NCBI GenBank assembly: GCA_003164415.1
Contig: PLTK01000036.1
Coordinates: 11,320-24,496 of the forward strand
Length of the DNA: 13,177 nucleotides
Direction: 5' to 3'
Source: Methanobacterium sp.
GTDB lineage: Archaea; Methanobacteriota; Methanobacteria; Methanobacteriales; Methanobacteriaceae
The notes beneath the pieces were generated by a model. The model did not search any database. It was not told the DNA's origin and saw only the letters and a list, made by a program, of their open reading frames with translations. Made by a program: the position numbers and the translations under genes. Numbering within the stretch: position 1 is the stretch's first letter; each line of letters starts with the position of its first letter. Shown here piece by piece: positions 1 through 6,314 of the stretch.

Positions 1-524
1 ACTGTAACGAAGAAAATCCAGTGCCATCCTAAATATTCTGTTATGAGTCCACCAACACCGTATCCCAATGATAGTGCAACTGTTGTTGCAAGTGAAATAT
101 ATCCAAATATTTTTCCCCTCACAGCATTAGGAAAGTTAACTGCAATAATTGCAGGGGTCATGGAGAGTAACATTGCAGAACCAATACCCTGAAGAATTCT
201 TGAAAGAATTAATTGGTCTATATTTAGGGAAATCCCTGAAAAATATGATCCAACGGTAAAAAGGAATAATCCTCCCAAGAAAATCTTTTTATAACCAACA
301 TATTCGCCTATTTTTCCAAATATCAATAGAAAACTGGTTAAAACAAGAAGATGTGCTACCACTACCCATGAAACAAGTGTTGTACTTACATCGAGATATT
401 GTGAAATGGATGGAAGTGCAATTGTCACTATACCTGCACTGAAGGACCATATAAATACACCAAAAGCAATTATAAATGTTATTAGTCCTTTATTGGCTTT
501 ATGTGGTGTTATATTGTTCGTCAT
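1..524 (-). CDS. MFS drug-efflux transporter (DHA2/EmrB-QacA-like), N-terminal part, cut by window edge
   Basis: This is an integral membrane proton-coupled exporter of the major facilitator superfamily. Translating the minus strand from the ATG at 524 gives 174 residues with no stop, so the C-terminal part lies beyond position 1. Hydrophobic helices fall at about residues 13-37, 48-69, 79-99, 104-130 and 139-161. MFS motif A is seen between helices 2 and 3 (GKIGEYVGYKK, 70-80). The RILQGIGSA stretch (109-117) matches motif B. GYGVGG (154-159) followed by GWHWIFF matches the end of helix 5 in DHA family members, with Tyr where Pro is usual. Efflux of toxic organic compounds is the family role; the substrate cannot be told. 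A TATA-like box at 548-555 sits about 26 bp before the ATG and no ribosome binding site is visible, so the mRNA may be leaderless. The family is clear; subfamily DHA2 is likely rather than certain. Confidence 0.88.
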   Translation of the reverse strand, partial: MTNNITPHKANKGLITFIIAFGVFIWSFSAGIVTIALPSISQYLDVSTTLVSWVVVAHLLVLTSFLLIFGKIGEYVGYKKIFLGGLFLFTVGSYFSGISLNIDQLILSRILQGIGSAMLLSMTPAIIAVNFPNAVRGKIFGYISLATTVALSLGYGVGGLITEYLGWHWIFFVT

Positions 525-547
525 GGAATTGTTTCCGTGGGATGTTA

Positions 548-555
548 ATTATAAA
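548..555 (-). promoter_or_regulatory. TATA box of the MFS transporter gene
   Basis: Read on the minus strand this is TTTATAAT. Its centre is about 28 bp upstream of the ATG at 524, the distance expected between an archaeal TATA box and a transcription start. No Shine-Dalgarno sequence lies between, so a leaderless or very short-leader transcript is inferred. Confidence 0.35.
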
Positions 556-580
556 TAAATTTACACTTTAGTATAATGAG

Positions 581-632
581 TAGTTGAAAATAGTATATAT
601 TATTTAGTAATTAATGAAAAAAACTTCAACTA
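581..632. repeat. Inverted repeat in the divergent intergenic region
   Basis: TAGTTGAA at 581-588 is the exact reverse complement of TTCAACTA at 625-632. Pairing can extend outward by about three more positions, including one G-T wobble. The 36-bp interval is A+T rich. It lies between the efflux transporter and the phosphatase-like gene. It could be a regulator-binding site, which is common upstream of efflux genes, but in such AT-rich DNA chance is a real alternative. Confidence 0.3.
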
Positions 633-742
633 TTCTATTATCCATGTGGTTTTTTTATTTGAATATTAGAATTAATGAACAACATATTAAACCGTAGAAC
701 TTTCTAGTTAATCATTGATCTAGAGTTAATTAATACTCATAA

Positions 743-750
743 ATTATATA
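743..750 (+). promoter_or_regulatory. TATA box of the PPP-type phosphoesterase gene
   Basis: ATTATATA is centred about 27 bp upstream of the ATG at 774. No ribosome binding site precedes either possible start (TTG 759 or ATG 774). The spacing therefore supports a transcript beginning at or just before 774, which decides in favour of the ATG. Confidence 0.45.
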
Positions 751-773
751 CTAAAAACTTGAATAATAATACC

Positions 774-1559
774 ATGTCTAATTACAATGGGAAACTTGTT
801 GAATTACCAAAGGATGGTAAGGCCATTGTTGTTACAGATATCCATGGAAATCTTGATGATTATAATAAGTATATGAATATATGGGAAGAATATCGGAATG
901 AAAACGCCTATTTTATCATTACAGGTGATTTTATTCATGCTATGGGAAAGAAGGACGATAAATCTATAGAAATATTAGATTCTGTTAAGTATTGCTGGGA
1001 AAATAATGAAAACTTTTATCCCATTATTGGTAACCATGAATGGTCTACTATATCAAATATATCGGTCTATAAAGGAAGTGTCAATCAATCTTTAAATTTT
1101 AAAGAACTTTTAAGGGAAAGATTTGGAGATAGATGGAATAAAAAGCTTGATGAATATCAAGAATTTTTTAAAAAACTCCCCATTGCTATTAAAACCGCTA
1201 ATAAAGTTTTTATTAGTCATGCTGGACCTCCAAGAAACATTAAGACATTAAATGATATAATCAACATAACTGATAAGGGATATCTTGATAACGATAATTT
1301 ATATGAGATATTATGGAACAGGGAGGAAGATTATACGGAAAACGATTTAAGATCTTTTCTACGGGCAGTTGATTGCAATGCAATGATTGTTGGACACACC
1401 CCTGTAGATGGTGTGAAACTGATTAATGATAAACAATTAATTGTTTCATCAAGCTACAGTCAGGGTAAAAAGGTATATATAGAACTAGATCTTGAAGAAA
1501 AGATTAAAGATGCCACGGATATCCTTAAAATGGTAAAAAATCTACATTGGTACAGCTAA
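774..1559 (+). CDS. PPP-like metallophosphoesterase (atypical Ser/Thr protein phosphatase fold)
   Basis: This 261-residue soluble protein has the two-metal calcineurin-like phosphoesterase fold. The family motifs appear in order: TDIHG (D22, H24), GDFIH (D52), GNHEW (N87, H88), SHAG (H149) and VGHTP (H208). The order and spacing, and the GNHE motif rather than GNHD, match the PPP phosphatase class. Two signatures are degenerate: the first Gly of GDxHG is Thr, and GDxVDRG reads GDFIHAMG, so the usual phosphate-binding Arg is absent. The metal ligands are kept, so it is probably an active phosphohydrolase, but a phosphoprotein substrate is not assured. The ATG at 774 is preferred over an upstream TTG at 759 because of the TATA-box distance. 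The gene is divergent from the transporter and convergent with the FHA gene, which allows a phospho-signalling link as inference only. Confidence 0.85.
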   Translation: MSNYNGKLVELPKDGKAIVVTDIHGNLDDYNKYMNIWEEYRNENAYFIITGDFIHAMGKKDDKSIEILDSVKYCWENNENFYPIIGNHEWSTISNISVYKGSVNQSLNFKELLRERFGDRWNKKLDEYQEFFKKLPIAIKTANKVFISHAGPPRNIKTLNDIINITDKGYLDNDNLYEILWNREEDYTENDLRSFLRAVDCNAMIVGHTPVDGVKLINDKQLIVSSSYSQGKKVYIELDLEEKIKDATDILKMVKNLHWYS

Positions 1560-1620
1560 ATTCCTATTTTATATCAGTTATAACGATAATGATTTAGGGG
1601 TTATTTTAGTATATTTGTAT

Positions 1621-2157
1621 TTACCTGCTATTTTTTTCCTTAAATTGAATTTTAAGTGTTTTTCCAATTAATATTTCATCACCGGATTTAAGGGGTTTTG
1701 GACTGTTTTCTTCCACAGTCTTCCCGTTTAATTGTGTACCATTTTTTGTATTCATATCTTCAATGTAAAATCGATCCTGATTTTTAACAATTCTAAAATG
1801 ATTTTTGCCTATAAATAATAGTTTATCTGTTGATATTATACCCACAAAATCTTCTCGTCCTATTATTCTTCCAGTTCCATCAACAATTATGTTGTCGTTG
1901 TTAGGTAGCAGTAGTTTGGCAAATGAAACATTTCTACTTGGGGTACGGGTTAGAGTCGTCTTTAAAATCTTTGATTGAGGAGAAAATTTTCGGTATAATG
2001 AGTCTATTGCGAATCCTGCAATAACAGCCATCATGATGGCCAAAACAAGGTCGAGAGATACTGTTTGTATGCCTGTATAACCATAAACTAAAAGAGCAGC
2101 AACAATCCCTAAACCGGTGATTAAAAGAATAATAGTTATCACTCTAGTAAAGTTCAT
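1621..2157 (-). CDS. Membrane-anchored FHA-domain protein
   Basis: The 178-residue product has two hydrophobic helices (about 6-27 and 35-55), a basic linker, and a C-terminal forkhead-associated domain (about 98-170). FHA domains bind phosphothreonine peptides. Visible signatures are the GR dipeptide (100-101), His120 of the S-x-x-H position, TKNGT (137-141) with NG (144-145), and the GDEILIG strand near the end. The Ser of S-x-x-H, a phosphopeptide contact in many FHA domains, is Gly117, so phospho-binding may be altered. The two helices should place the FHA domain in the cytoplasm. The ATG at 2157 was chosen because the TATA-like box at 2201-2208 predicts a transcript start near 2180, inside or past an alternative ATG at 2184; a GGAG lies 13 nt before 2157. 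Using 2184 would add nine residues. The gene is downstream of MoxR-VWA on the same strand but 200 bp away. Confidence 0.87.
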   Translation of the reverse strand: MNFTRVITIILLITGLGIVAALLVYGYTGIQTVSLDLVLAIMMAVIAGFAIDSLYRKFSPQSKILKTTLTRTPSRNVSFAKLLLPNNDNIIVDGTGRIIGREDFVGIISTDKLLFIGKNHFRIVKNQDRFYIEDMNTKNGTQLNGKTVEENSPKPLKSGDEILIGKTLKIQFKEKNSR

Positions 2158-2200
2158 TCTAACCACTTTTCTCCCTTGTAACATTAAACCAAATCCACTT

Positions 2201-2208
2201 CATATAAA
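2201..2208 (-). promoter_or_regulatory. TATA box of the FHA gene
   Basis: On the minus strand this reads TTTATATG. A start about 26 bp downstream would be near 2180. This suggests that the FHA gene is transcribed separately from the MoxR-VWA pair and favours the inner ATG at 2157. Confidence 0.4.
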
Positions 2209-2389
2209 TACAACTTTGAGTGTGTTTTTTTTATTTATCAATGTTATGTGTATCTATTATAAATTAAATCAAAAACTTTATATAATCCAAATTTTATTTT
2301 TCTGTAGTTGTAAAATGGTAGATTTAAAGGTTTAAACGAGTTTTTTTGGGATAAATAGACTAATAATAAATAATAGATTTTTAAAAATT

Positions 2390-3544
2390 TTATCCAATCT
2401 GTGCTATCAGTTCCGCTAACTGTTCAAGGTTTCTGACTTCAAAGAATTCGGCCCCTGAATCTTCATAATCTGCTACACAGCTATCAACCACATTCCATTT
2501 ATTTATGGGTTCCGGATTTAATATTAAAACTTTTTTGGACTTTTCAACGATATAATCAATACTATCTGCACTCAATGGTTTTTTCCCAACTTTAGGTCCG
2601 GCCCAATCCCTACAATCACTTAATATCATAACATAAGACTTTTTATTAAGATCAGCCTGGTCCTTAAAGCTTTCAAATGCTCTGTGCATGTTTGAAGTTC
2701 CGTGTATCATTTGATTTTTCTGCCTAATATCCCTAACTTTAATAAAAGCATCTAAAAGGTTCGGTTCTTCGAGGGCTGCTGTGGTTTCAACGGTTTTATT
2801 ATCAAATTCAAAGGTTTTGGCCTTTTTAAATGAGTTTTGGGCTGCATAAACCATCATGAAAAACCAGTTACTAACCCAGTCACATGATCCACTCACATCG
2901 TTCAGGAAGAAATGATTGCTTTTTTTAATCCTTGGTTTTGTTTTAACAATTTCAAGAAGTGTGTTTCCATATTTCAAATTTTTTCTAAGGGTTTTTCGAA
3001 TGTCAGGCCTCATATTTTTGGATTGTTTTCGTCTTCTAACTCTTTTGTTGGCAATTTTTTTTCCAAGCCTTTGACACAGATCTAGGAGTTCTGGTTCAAA
3101 TGATGTGAGAAGTTTAATATCCTTCTGGAGCAGTTGAGATTCGTCTTTACCATTATCAATATAATCCTCAAATGGGGGTCTGTAATCCATTGTGTCTGTA
3201 TCTGTTGGTTGAACTTTAAATTTTGAAGGTTCAAGAAGCTTAAAAGAATAATTATATCCACTTAAAAACCTTTTATTTTTACTGCCCTTAGAATCTTTGG
3301 TACCTGGAGATCTGTTGGGGTCATCGGAGTTTTCATCTGCACCACCAAAAATTGATTTAAAAACTTTGTCAAAACTAGCTCGTTGACCCGGTTTTTTAAC
3401 ATACACCGATGCAAGCGCTTCGTTTAAAAGTTCTTCATGGTCATTGAATAATTTCAAAGTTTCATATGCTGTCTGGGTACTTCGTAAACTGGCGGGGATG
3501 TTATTTTCCCTTAGAAGTCTTGAAAATTTTATTATCTCTTCCAT
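2390..3544 (-). CDS. CoxE-like VWA-domain protein, partner of MoxR ATPase
   Basis: This 384-residue cytoplasmic protein has an N-terminal helical CoxE-type region, a very basic stretch RRRKQSKNMRPDIRKTLRK (about 171-188), and a C-terminal von Willebrand factor A domain. The metal-ion-dependent adhesion site is complete: DVSGS (D216, S218, S220), T283 in HGTSNMH and D310 in LSDCRD. Family members work with a MoxR AAA+ ATPase as chaperone-like machines; CoxD/CoxE of aerobic CO dehydrogenase mature the metal centre, and NorQ/NorD and CbbQ/CbbO are analogous pairs. No such enzyme lies in this window, so the client is unknown. The ATG at 3544 is preferred: AGTGA, which overlaps the MoxR stop codon, lies 8 nt before it as a ribosome binding site. 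The in-frame TTG at 3580 has none and would overlap MoxR by 29 bp. The 7-bp gap implies translational coupling. A linker at about residues 70-92 is rich in Asp, Ser and Lys. Confidence 0.9.
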   Translation of the reverse strand: MEEIIKFSRLLRENNIPASLRSTQTAYETLKLFNDHEELLNEALASVYVKKPGQRASFDKVFKSIFGGADENSDDPNRSPGTKDSKGSKNKRFLSGYNYSFKLLEPSKFKVQPTDTDTMDYRPPFEDYIDNGKDESQLLQKDIKLLTSFEPELLDLCQRLGKKIANKRVRRRKQSKNMRPDIRKTLRKNLKYGNTLLEIVKTKPRIKKSNHFFLNDVSGSCDWVSNWFFMMVYAAQNSFKKAKTFEFDNKTVETTAALEEPNLLDAFIKVRDIRQKNQMIHGTSNMHRAFESFKDQADLNKKSYVMILSDCRDWAGPKVGKKPLSADSIDYIVEKSKKVLILNPEPINKWNVVDSCVADYEDSGAEFFEVRNLEQLAELIAQIG

Positions 3545-3551
3545 ACTGAAT

Positions 3552-4418
3552 TCACTTTTGATAGTTGTTTTCTTTAACAAATTTCTTTAAAACCTTCTTC
3601 TTATCTGATTCATTTTTCAAAACAACAGAAACTGTTTCATTAAAAGTTTTATCGTCCAGATCTTTAGCTTTAAATGTTAAAAGAGTTTTTACCCAGTCAA
3701 CTGTAGCTCTGATGGATGGTTTTTTAAGGAGGTTCATATCGCGAAGATTGTGTATCATGGTAACAACACTCTCAACAAGTTCAGATGTTGCGCCGGGAAC
3801 TGTGGATTTAACAATTTCAACTTCCCTTTCGTATGATGGATAGTCGATGTATAGAAATAGGCATCTATCCTTTGTTTCGTCTAAAAGGGATCTTTGAGAA
3901 TTTGAGGTCATAATGACCATTAGATCGTTTTGAAGTTCAAAGGTTCCGAGATCATTAACTGTTATTTGTCCTTCTCCGAGAGCTTGTAGTAGAAAACTTT
4001 CAACTTCCTCATCAGCTTTATCAATTTCGTCTATCAAGATTACTGATGGATTTTTGTTCATAAAACCCTGGAGTAACGGTCTTTTTATAAAGAACTCTTC
4101 GTTAAATATATCCTGATCAACTTCCTTTATTCTTGACATTTCAAGATGGAGTAGTTGTTTCTGGTAGTTCCATTCTCCAACAATTTGTTCGAAGGTGATT
4201 CCTTCGTAGCACTGCACCCTAAAAAAATCCATATCAAAAGCTCTGCTAAGCGCCTTTGAAAGTTCTGTTTTACCCACACCCGGCGGTCCTTCAACAAGGA
4301 CTGGTTTTTTCAATTTAAAAGCCAGATACATCGTTGTAACAGTGCTTTTATCAGGGATGTAATGATTTTTAATGAGCTTATTTTCAAGCGATTCCATGCT
4401 GAGATCATGGTCTGTCAT
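3552..4418 (-). CDS. MoxR-family AAA+ ATPase
   Basis: This 288-residue cytoplasmic ATPase probably acts as a hexameric remodelling machine with the VWA protein encoded directly after it. All AAA+ elements are visible: Walker A GPPGVGKT (44-51), Walker B ILIDEID (127-133), sensor 1 Asn173 in MTSNSQ, the arginine finger in DRCLF (R185) and sensor 2 Arg237 in KPSIRATVDW. The last motif is typical of the CoxD-like branch of MoxR proteins, which agrees with the CoxE-like partner. The ATG at 4418 lies about 28 bp from a TATA box at 4442-4450 with no ribosome binding site between, consistent with a leaderless mRNA. An in-frame ATG seven codons inside is preceded by TGATC and is an alternative start. 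The upstream TIR-like gene is on the same strand, but T-rich termination tracts and this promoter separate them. Confidence 0.93.
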   Translation of the reverse strand: MTDHDLSMESLENKLIKNHYIPDKSTVTTMYLAFKLKKPVLVEGPPGVGKTELSKALSRAFDMDFFRVQCYEGITFEQIVGEWNYQKQLLHLEMSRIKEVDQDIFNEEFFIKRPLLQGFMNKNPSVILIDEIDKADEEVESFLLQALGEGQITVNDLGTFELQNDLMVIMTSNSQRSLLDETKDRCLFLYIDYPSYEREVEIVKSTVPGATSELVESVVTMIHNLRDMNLLKKPSIRATVDWVKTLLTFKAKDLDDKTFNETVSVVLKNESDKKKVLKKFVKENNYQK

Positions 4419-4441
4419 AGATTTTAGATATGGTGCAATGA

Positions 4442-4450
4442 ATATATAAT
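4442..4450 (-). promoter_or_regulatory. TATA box of the MoxR-VWA operon
   Basis: The minus strand reads ATTATATAT, centred about 28 bp before the MoxR ATG at 4418. This predicts a transcription start at or next to the start codon. Confidence 0.42.
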
Positions 4451-4456
4451 TTTGCT

Positions 4457-4490
4457 AAAAAAAACATAAAATGAAATAACATAAAAAAAA
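4457..4490 (-). terminator. Oligo-T terminator of the ferredoxin/TIR-like unit
   Basis: Two uninterrupted A8 runs (4457-4464 and 4483-4490) read as T8 tracts on the minus strand, downstream of the TIR-like gene and before the MoxR promoter. Archaeal RNA polymerase terminates at such U-rich tracts without needing a hairpin. The assignment rests on position and composition. Confidence 0.45.
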
Positions 4491-4576
4491 TATTTAGTAA
4501 AAATTAATTTGATAACCCAATTAAACTATTTATTCAATCAATTAAATTTAAAATATTAAAAGAAGGGTTGATGTTA

Positions 4577-4984
4577 TCATATCATATCATCATCGGCTTC
4601 TAAACTTTCGCGAACAGAATCTACAATACATGAAGTGTTCCATCCAACAACTTCAGATGCAGCGTCTTCAATACGTCCAGGAACATTTTCCATACCGTAC
4701 GGTCTTATAATAACTATAGGTTTTTCAAGATTTTGAGCCAAGTCAATTTCTTGCTCTATTAAAATTTTATTCTTCGAATACATACCCGATAGTATTATGA
4801 CTACATCAGCATCTTTAATCTGTTGCTTCAACTGTTCTTTATCAGTTTTATTAGGGGTGCTATGATTTTTCCATTGAAACTCATGTGATGCTTCAAGTTT
4901 CTCAATAAATCTATCATATTCCTCAGCATCATCTTTCAACTGACTTATAAATATATTATATGTCTCAGATTCTTCTTCTAACAT
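4577..4984 (-). CDS. MTH538/TIR-like domain protein
   Basis: The 135-residue protein is a single small alpha/beta domain without signal peptide or membrane segment. It resembles, from memory, Methanothermobacter MTH538, the founder of the MTH538 TIR-like domain family (PF08937), which has a flavodoxin/TIR-like fold. Shared-looking stretches are IRPYGMENVP (93-102) and SEVVGWNTSCI (110-120). The fold is seen as strand NIFISQL (10-16), strand DADVVIILSGMY (58-69), helix EQEIDLA (77-83) and strand KPIVIIRP (88-95). ThsB of Thoeris defence belongs to the same broad family, but no ThsA gene is present, so defence is not claimed. Enzymatic activity is unknown; E77 and E79 lie where some TIR enzymes carry an acidic residue. 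The ATG at 4984 is preferred over 5002 because GGGTGA lies 4 nt before it. The gene follows the ferredoxin after a 40-bp gap on the same strand. Confidence 0.82.
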   Translation of the reverse strand: MLEEESETYNIFISQLKDDAEEYDRFIEKLEASHEFQWKNHSTPNKTDKEQLKQQIKDADVVIILSGMYSKNKILIEQEIDLAQNLEKPIVIIRPYGMENVPGRIEDAASEVVGWNTSCIVDSVRESLEADDDMI

Positions 4985-5024
4985 ATTTTCACCCGTTATC
5001 ATTGGAAATATAAATTTAAAAGAT

Positions 5025-5258
5025 TTAAAGAATCTCTACACCATCTTCATAAACATGGATTATCATGACTGGACAACTTTCAGCTGCATCTATACCACAC
5101 TTCTCATCTTCAGTTTCAAGTTCATCGTTATTATCAACCCTCTTAGATCCAATGATATGTGCTATACTACCTTCGTCCAGTTCGAATAATTCTGGACAAA
5201 CATCTTCACACGATCCACAAGAAGTACAACCATCCCTTTCAACAACCAGTTTGAACAT
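5025..5258 (-). CDS. Single-cluster [4Fe-4S] ferredoxin
   Basis: This 77-residue acidic electron carrier has C11-x2-C14-x2-C17-x3-C21-P, then C54 and C62-P. The layout matches small monocluster ferredoxins such as that of Desulfovibrio gigas. There the first three cysteines and the last one hold the cluster, while the equivalents of C21 and C54 can form a disulfide. A second CxxCxxCxxxCP motif is absent, so a two-cluster ferredoxin is excluded. It is cytoplasmic; the redox partner is unknown. The ATG has a strong ribosome binding site (GGAGG, 9 nt upstream). It is the first gene of a probable unit with the TIR-like gene and is divergent from the amidase. The promoter is likely the palindromic TATA element at 5314-5325, giving a leader of about 35 nt. 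Confidence 0.92.
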   Translation of the reverse strand: MFKLVVERDGCTSCGSCEDVCPELFELDEGSIAHIIGSKRVDNNDELETEDEKCGIDAAESCPVMIIHVYEDGVEIL

Positions 5259-5313
5259 TTTTTTTATCCTCCATAATCATTAAATGTATTATTAAATCGT
5301 CCATTACAAATAA

Positions 5314-5325
5314 GATTATATAATC
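5314..5325. promoter_or_regulatory. Palindromic TATA element between ferredoxin and amidase genes
   Basis: GATTATATAATC is a perfect 12-bp palindrome in the 114-bp divergent gap. On the minus strand it predicts a start near 5294 for the ferredoxin. On the plus strand it predicts a start near 5346 for the amidase. Both leaders would be about 27-36 nt. Sharing of one box by both genes is inferred from position only. Confidence 0.42.
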
Positions 5326-5372
5326 AATTTTTTTATTAAAAGTTTCGTATATCAATATTGTGAAAATAAAAA

Positions 5373-6221
5373 ATGGGATTAAATATGAAAAAGAGTTTCA
5401 AGATTGCAATATGTCAAATGAGGGTTATGGAAAATAAACAGATCAACATAGATAAAGCAACCGCCATGATAAAAGAATCTGCTGATAATGGGGCGGATAT
5501 GGTTGTTTTGCCCGAGATGTTTAACTGTCCATATGACACTCAAAAATTCAGGGCTTATGCAGAATCTGTTGATAACAGCCAAACAATTAAAGCTGTTTCA
5601 CATGCTGCTAGGATGAATGATGTCCATATATTTGGGGGTTCCATACCAGAATTATTGAATGATAAAGTCTACAATTCCTGCTTTATTTTCAACAGAAATG
5701 GACATATTCTTGATGTCTACAGGAAAACGCACCTATTTGATGTGAATATCCCTGGAATGATATTTAAAGAATCAAATACAGTCTCGGCGGGTAATAAGAT
5801 AAAGGTGATTGATACTGAACTAATCAAGGTTGGAATTGCAATATGTTACGATATAAGATTTCCCGAGCTGTTCAGACTAATGACACTAAGAAATGCAGGT
5901 TTAATGGTTGTACCAGGAGCTTTTAATTTAAAAACTGGTCCAGCTCACTGGAAAACACTCATAATGGCAAGGGCCATAGATAACCAAGTATATATGGCTG
6001 TTGCATCACCCGCTCCCAATAAGGATCTCTCATACATTGCATATGGCCATTCTTTAATAGTTGATCCATGGGGTAAGGTATTGTGCGAAGCAGGTGAAGA
6101 TGAAGAAATAATTTATGCAACCATAGATACTTCATATACAGATAATATTCGTCGACAATTACCAATTCTTAAAAATAGACGTACTGATATGTATAAATTA
6201 ATTGAAACTAATAATGAATAG
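5373..6221 (+). CDS. Carbon-nitrogen hydrolase, Nit2/omega-amidase-like
   Basis: This 282-residue cytoplasmic amidase of the nitrilase superfamily has its catalytic triad in place: E48 (LPEMFN), K118 (YRKTHLFD) and C158 (AICYDIRFPE). The stretch from KTHLFDV through GAFNLKTGPAHW and RAIDNQVY to YGHSLIVDPWG closely follows the Nit2/omega-amidase branch. That enzyme hydrolyses alpha-ketoglutaramate or alpha-ketosuccinamate to the keto acid and ammonia. The related Nit1 branch acts on deaminated glutathione, and methanogens generally lack glutathione, so a keto-amide substrate is more plausible. This is inference. Length is that of the family. The ATG at 5373 has a weak GTGA ribosome binding site 9 nt upstream; the ATG at 5385 is an alternative that would remove four residues. 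The gene is divergent from the ferredoxin and ends before a hairpin at 6268-6292. Confidence 0.9.
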   Translation: MGLNMKKSFKIAICQMRVMENKQINIDKATAMIKESADNGADMVVLPEMFNCPYDTQKFRAYAESVDNSQTIKAVSHAARMNDVHIFGGSIPELLNDKVYNSCFIFNRNGHILDVYRKTHLFDVNIPGMIFKESNTVSAGNKIKVIDTELIKVGIAICYDIRFPELFRLMTLRNAGLMVVPGAFNLKTGPAHWKTLIMARAIDNQVYMAVASPAPNKDLSYIAYGHSLIVDPWGKVLCEAGEDEEIIYATIDTSYTDNIRRQLPILKNRRTDMYKLIETNNE

Positions 6222-6234
6222 ATAAATTGGTAGA

Positions 6235-6261
6235 TAAATTCTAAAATAGTAAATTCTAAAA
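6235..6261. repeat. Direct 12-bp repeat TAAATTCTAAAA, two copies
   Basis: Identical 12-mers start at 6235 and 6250, a 15-bp period, just after the amidase gene. Read on the minus strand they give T-rich tracts past the stop of the small gene at 6315, where they may help termination. Confidence 0.35.
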
Positions 6262-6267
6262 GATTCA

Positions 6268-6292
6268 AGGGTTAATACGATGTATTAACTCT
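6268..6292. terminator. Hairpin between convergent genes, probable bidirectional terminator
   Basis: GTTAATAC (6271-6278) and GTATTAAC (6282-6289) are perfect inverted copies with a 3-nt loop. Three outer pairs, one of them a G-T wobble, extend the stem to 11 bp. A T5 tract follows on the plus strand at 6302-6306, and T-rich sequence follows on the minus strand. It lies midway in the 93-bp gap between the amidase and the small unknown gene. Confidence 0.6.
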
Positions 6293-6314
6293 CCATAATG
6301 GGTTTTTATAGAAA

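Noticed and set aside
2117..2335. Plus-strand open frame across the start of the FHA gene
   Set aside because: The product is low complexity and the frame overlaps the FHA promoter and N-terminus, without a ribosome binding site.
3545..3580. TTG start at 3580 for the VWA gene, giving overlap with MoxR
   Set aside because: No ribosome binding site precedes it, while the ATG at 3544 has AGTGA at a good distance and starts at the conserved domain.
3565..3843. Open frame on the plus strand opposite the MoxR gene
   Set aside because: It has no ribosome binding site, no recognisable domain, and lies wholly antisense to a well-supported ATPase.
2390..4418. Aerobic CO dehydrogenase maturation genes coxD/coxE
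   Set aside because: The protein types match, but no coxL, coxM, coxS or coxF genes are present and the host appears to be a strict anaerobe. Only the MoxR/VWA family names are used.
4577..5258. A Thoeris defence system based on the TIR-like gene
   Set aside because: Thoeris needs a ThsA effector with an NADase or related domain. No such gene is in the window; the neighbours are a ferredoxin and a MoxR ATPase.
5373..6221. Nitrilase, cyanide hydratase or biotinidase activity for the C-N hydrolase
   Set aside because: The KTHLFDV, GAFNLKTGPAHW and RAIDNQVY stretches point to the Nit2/omega-amidase branch rather than nitrile-hydrolysing branches.
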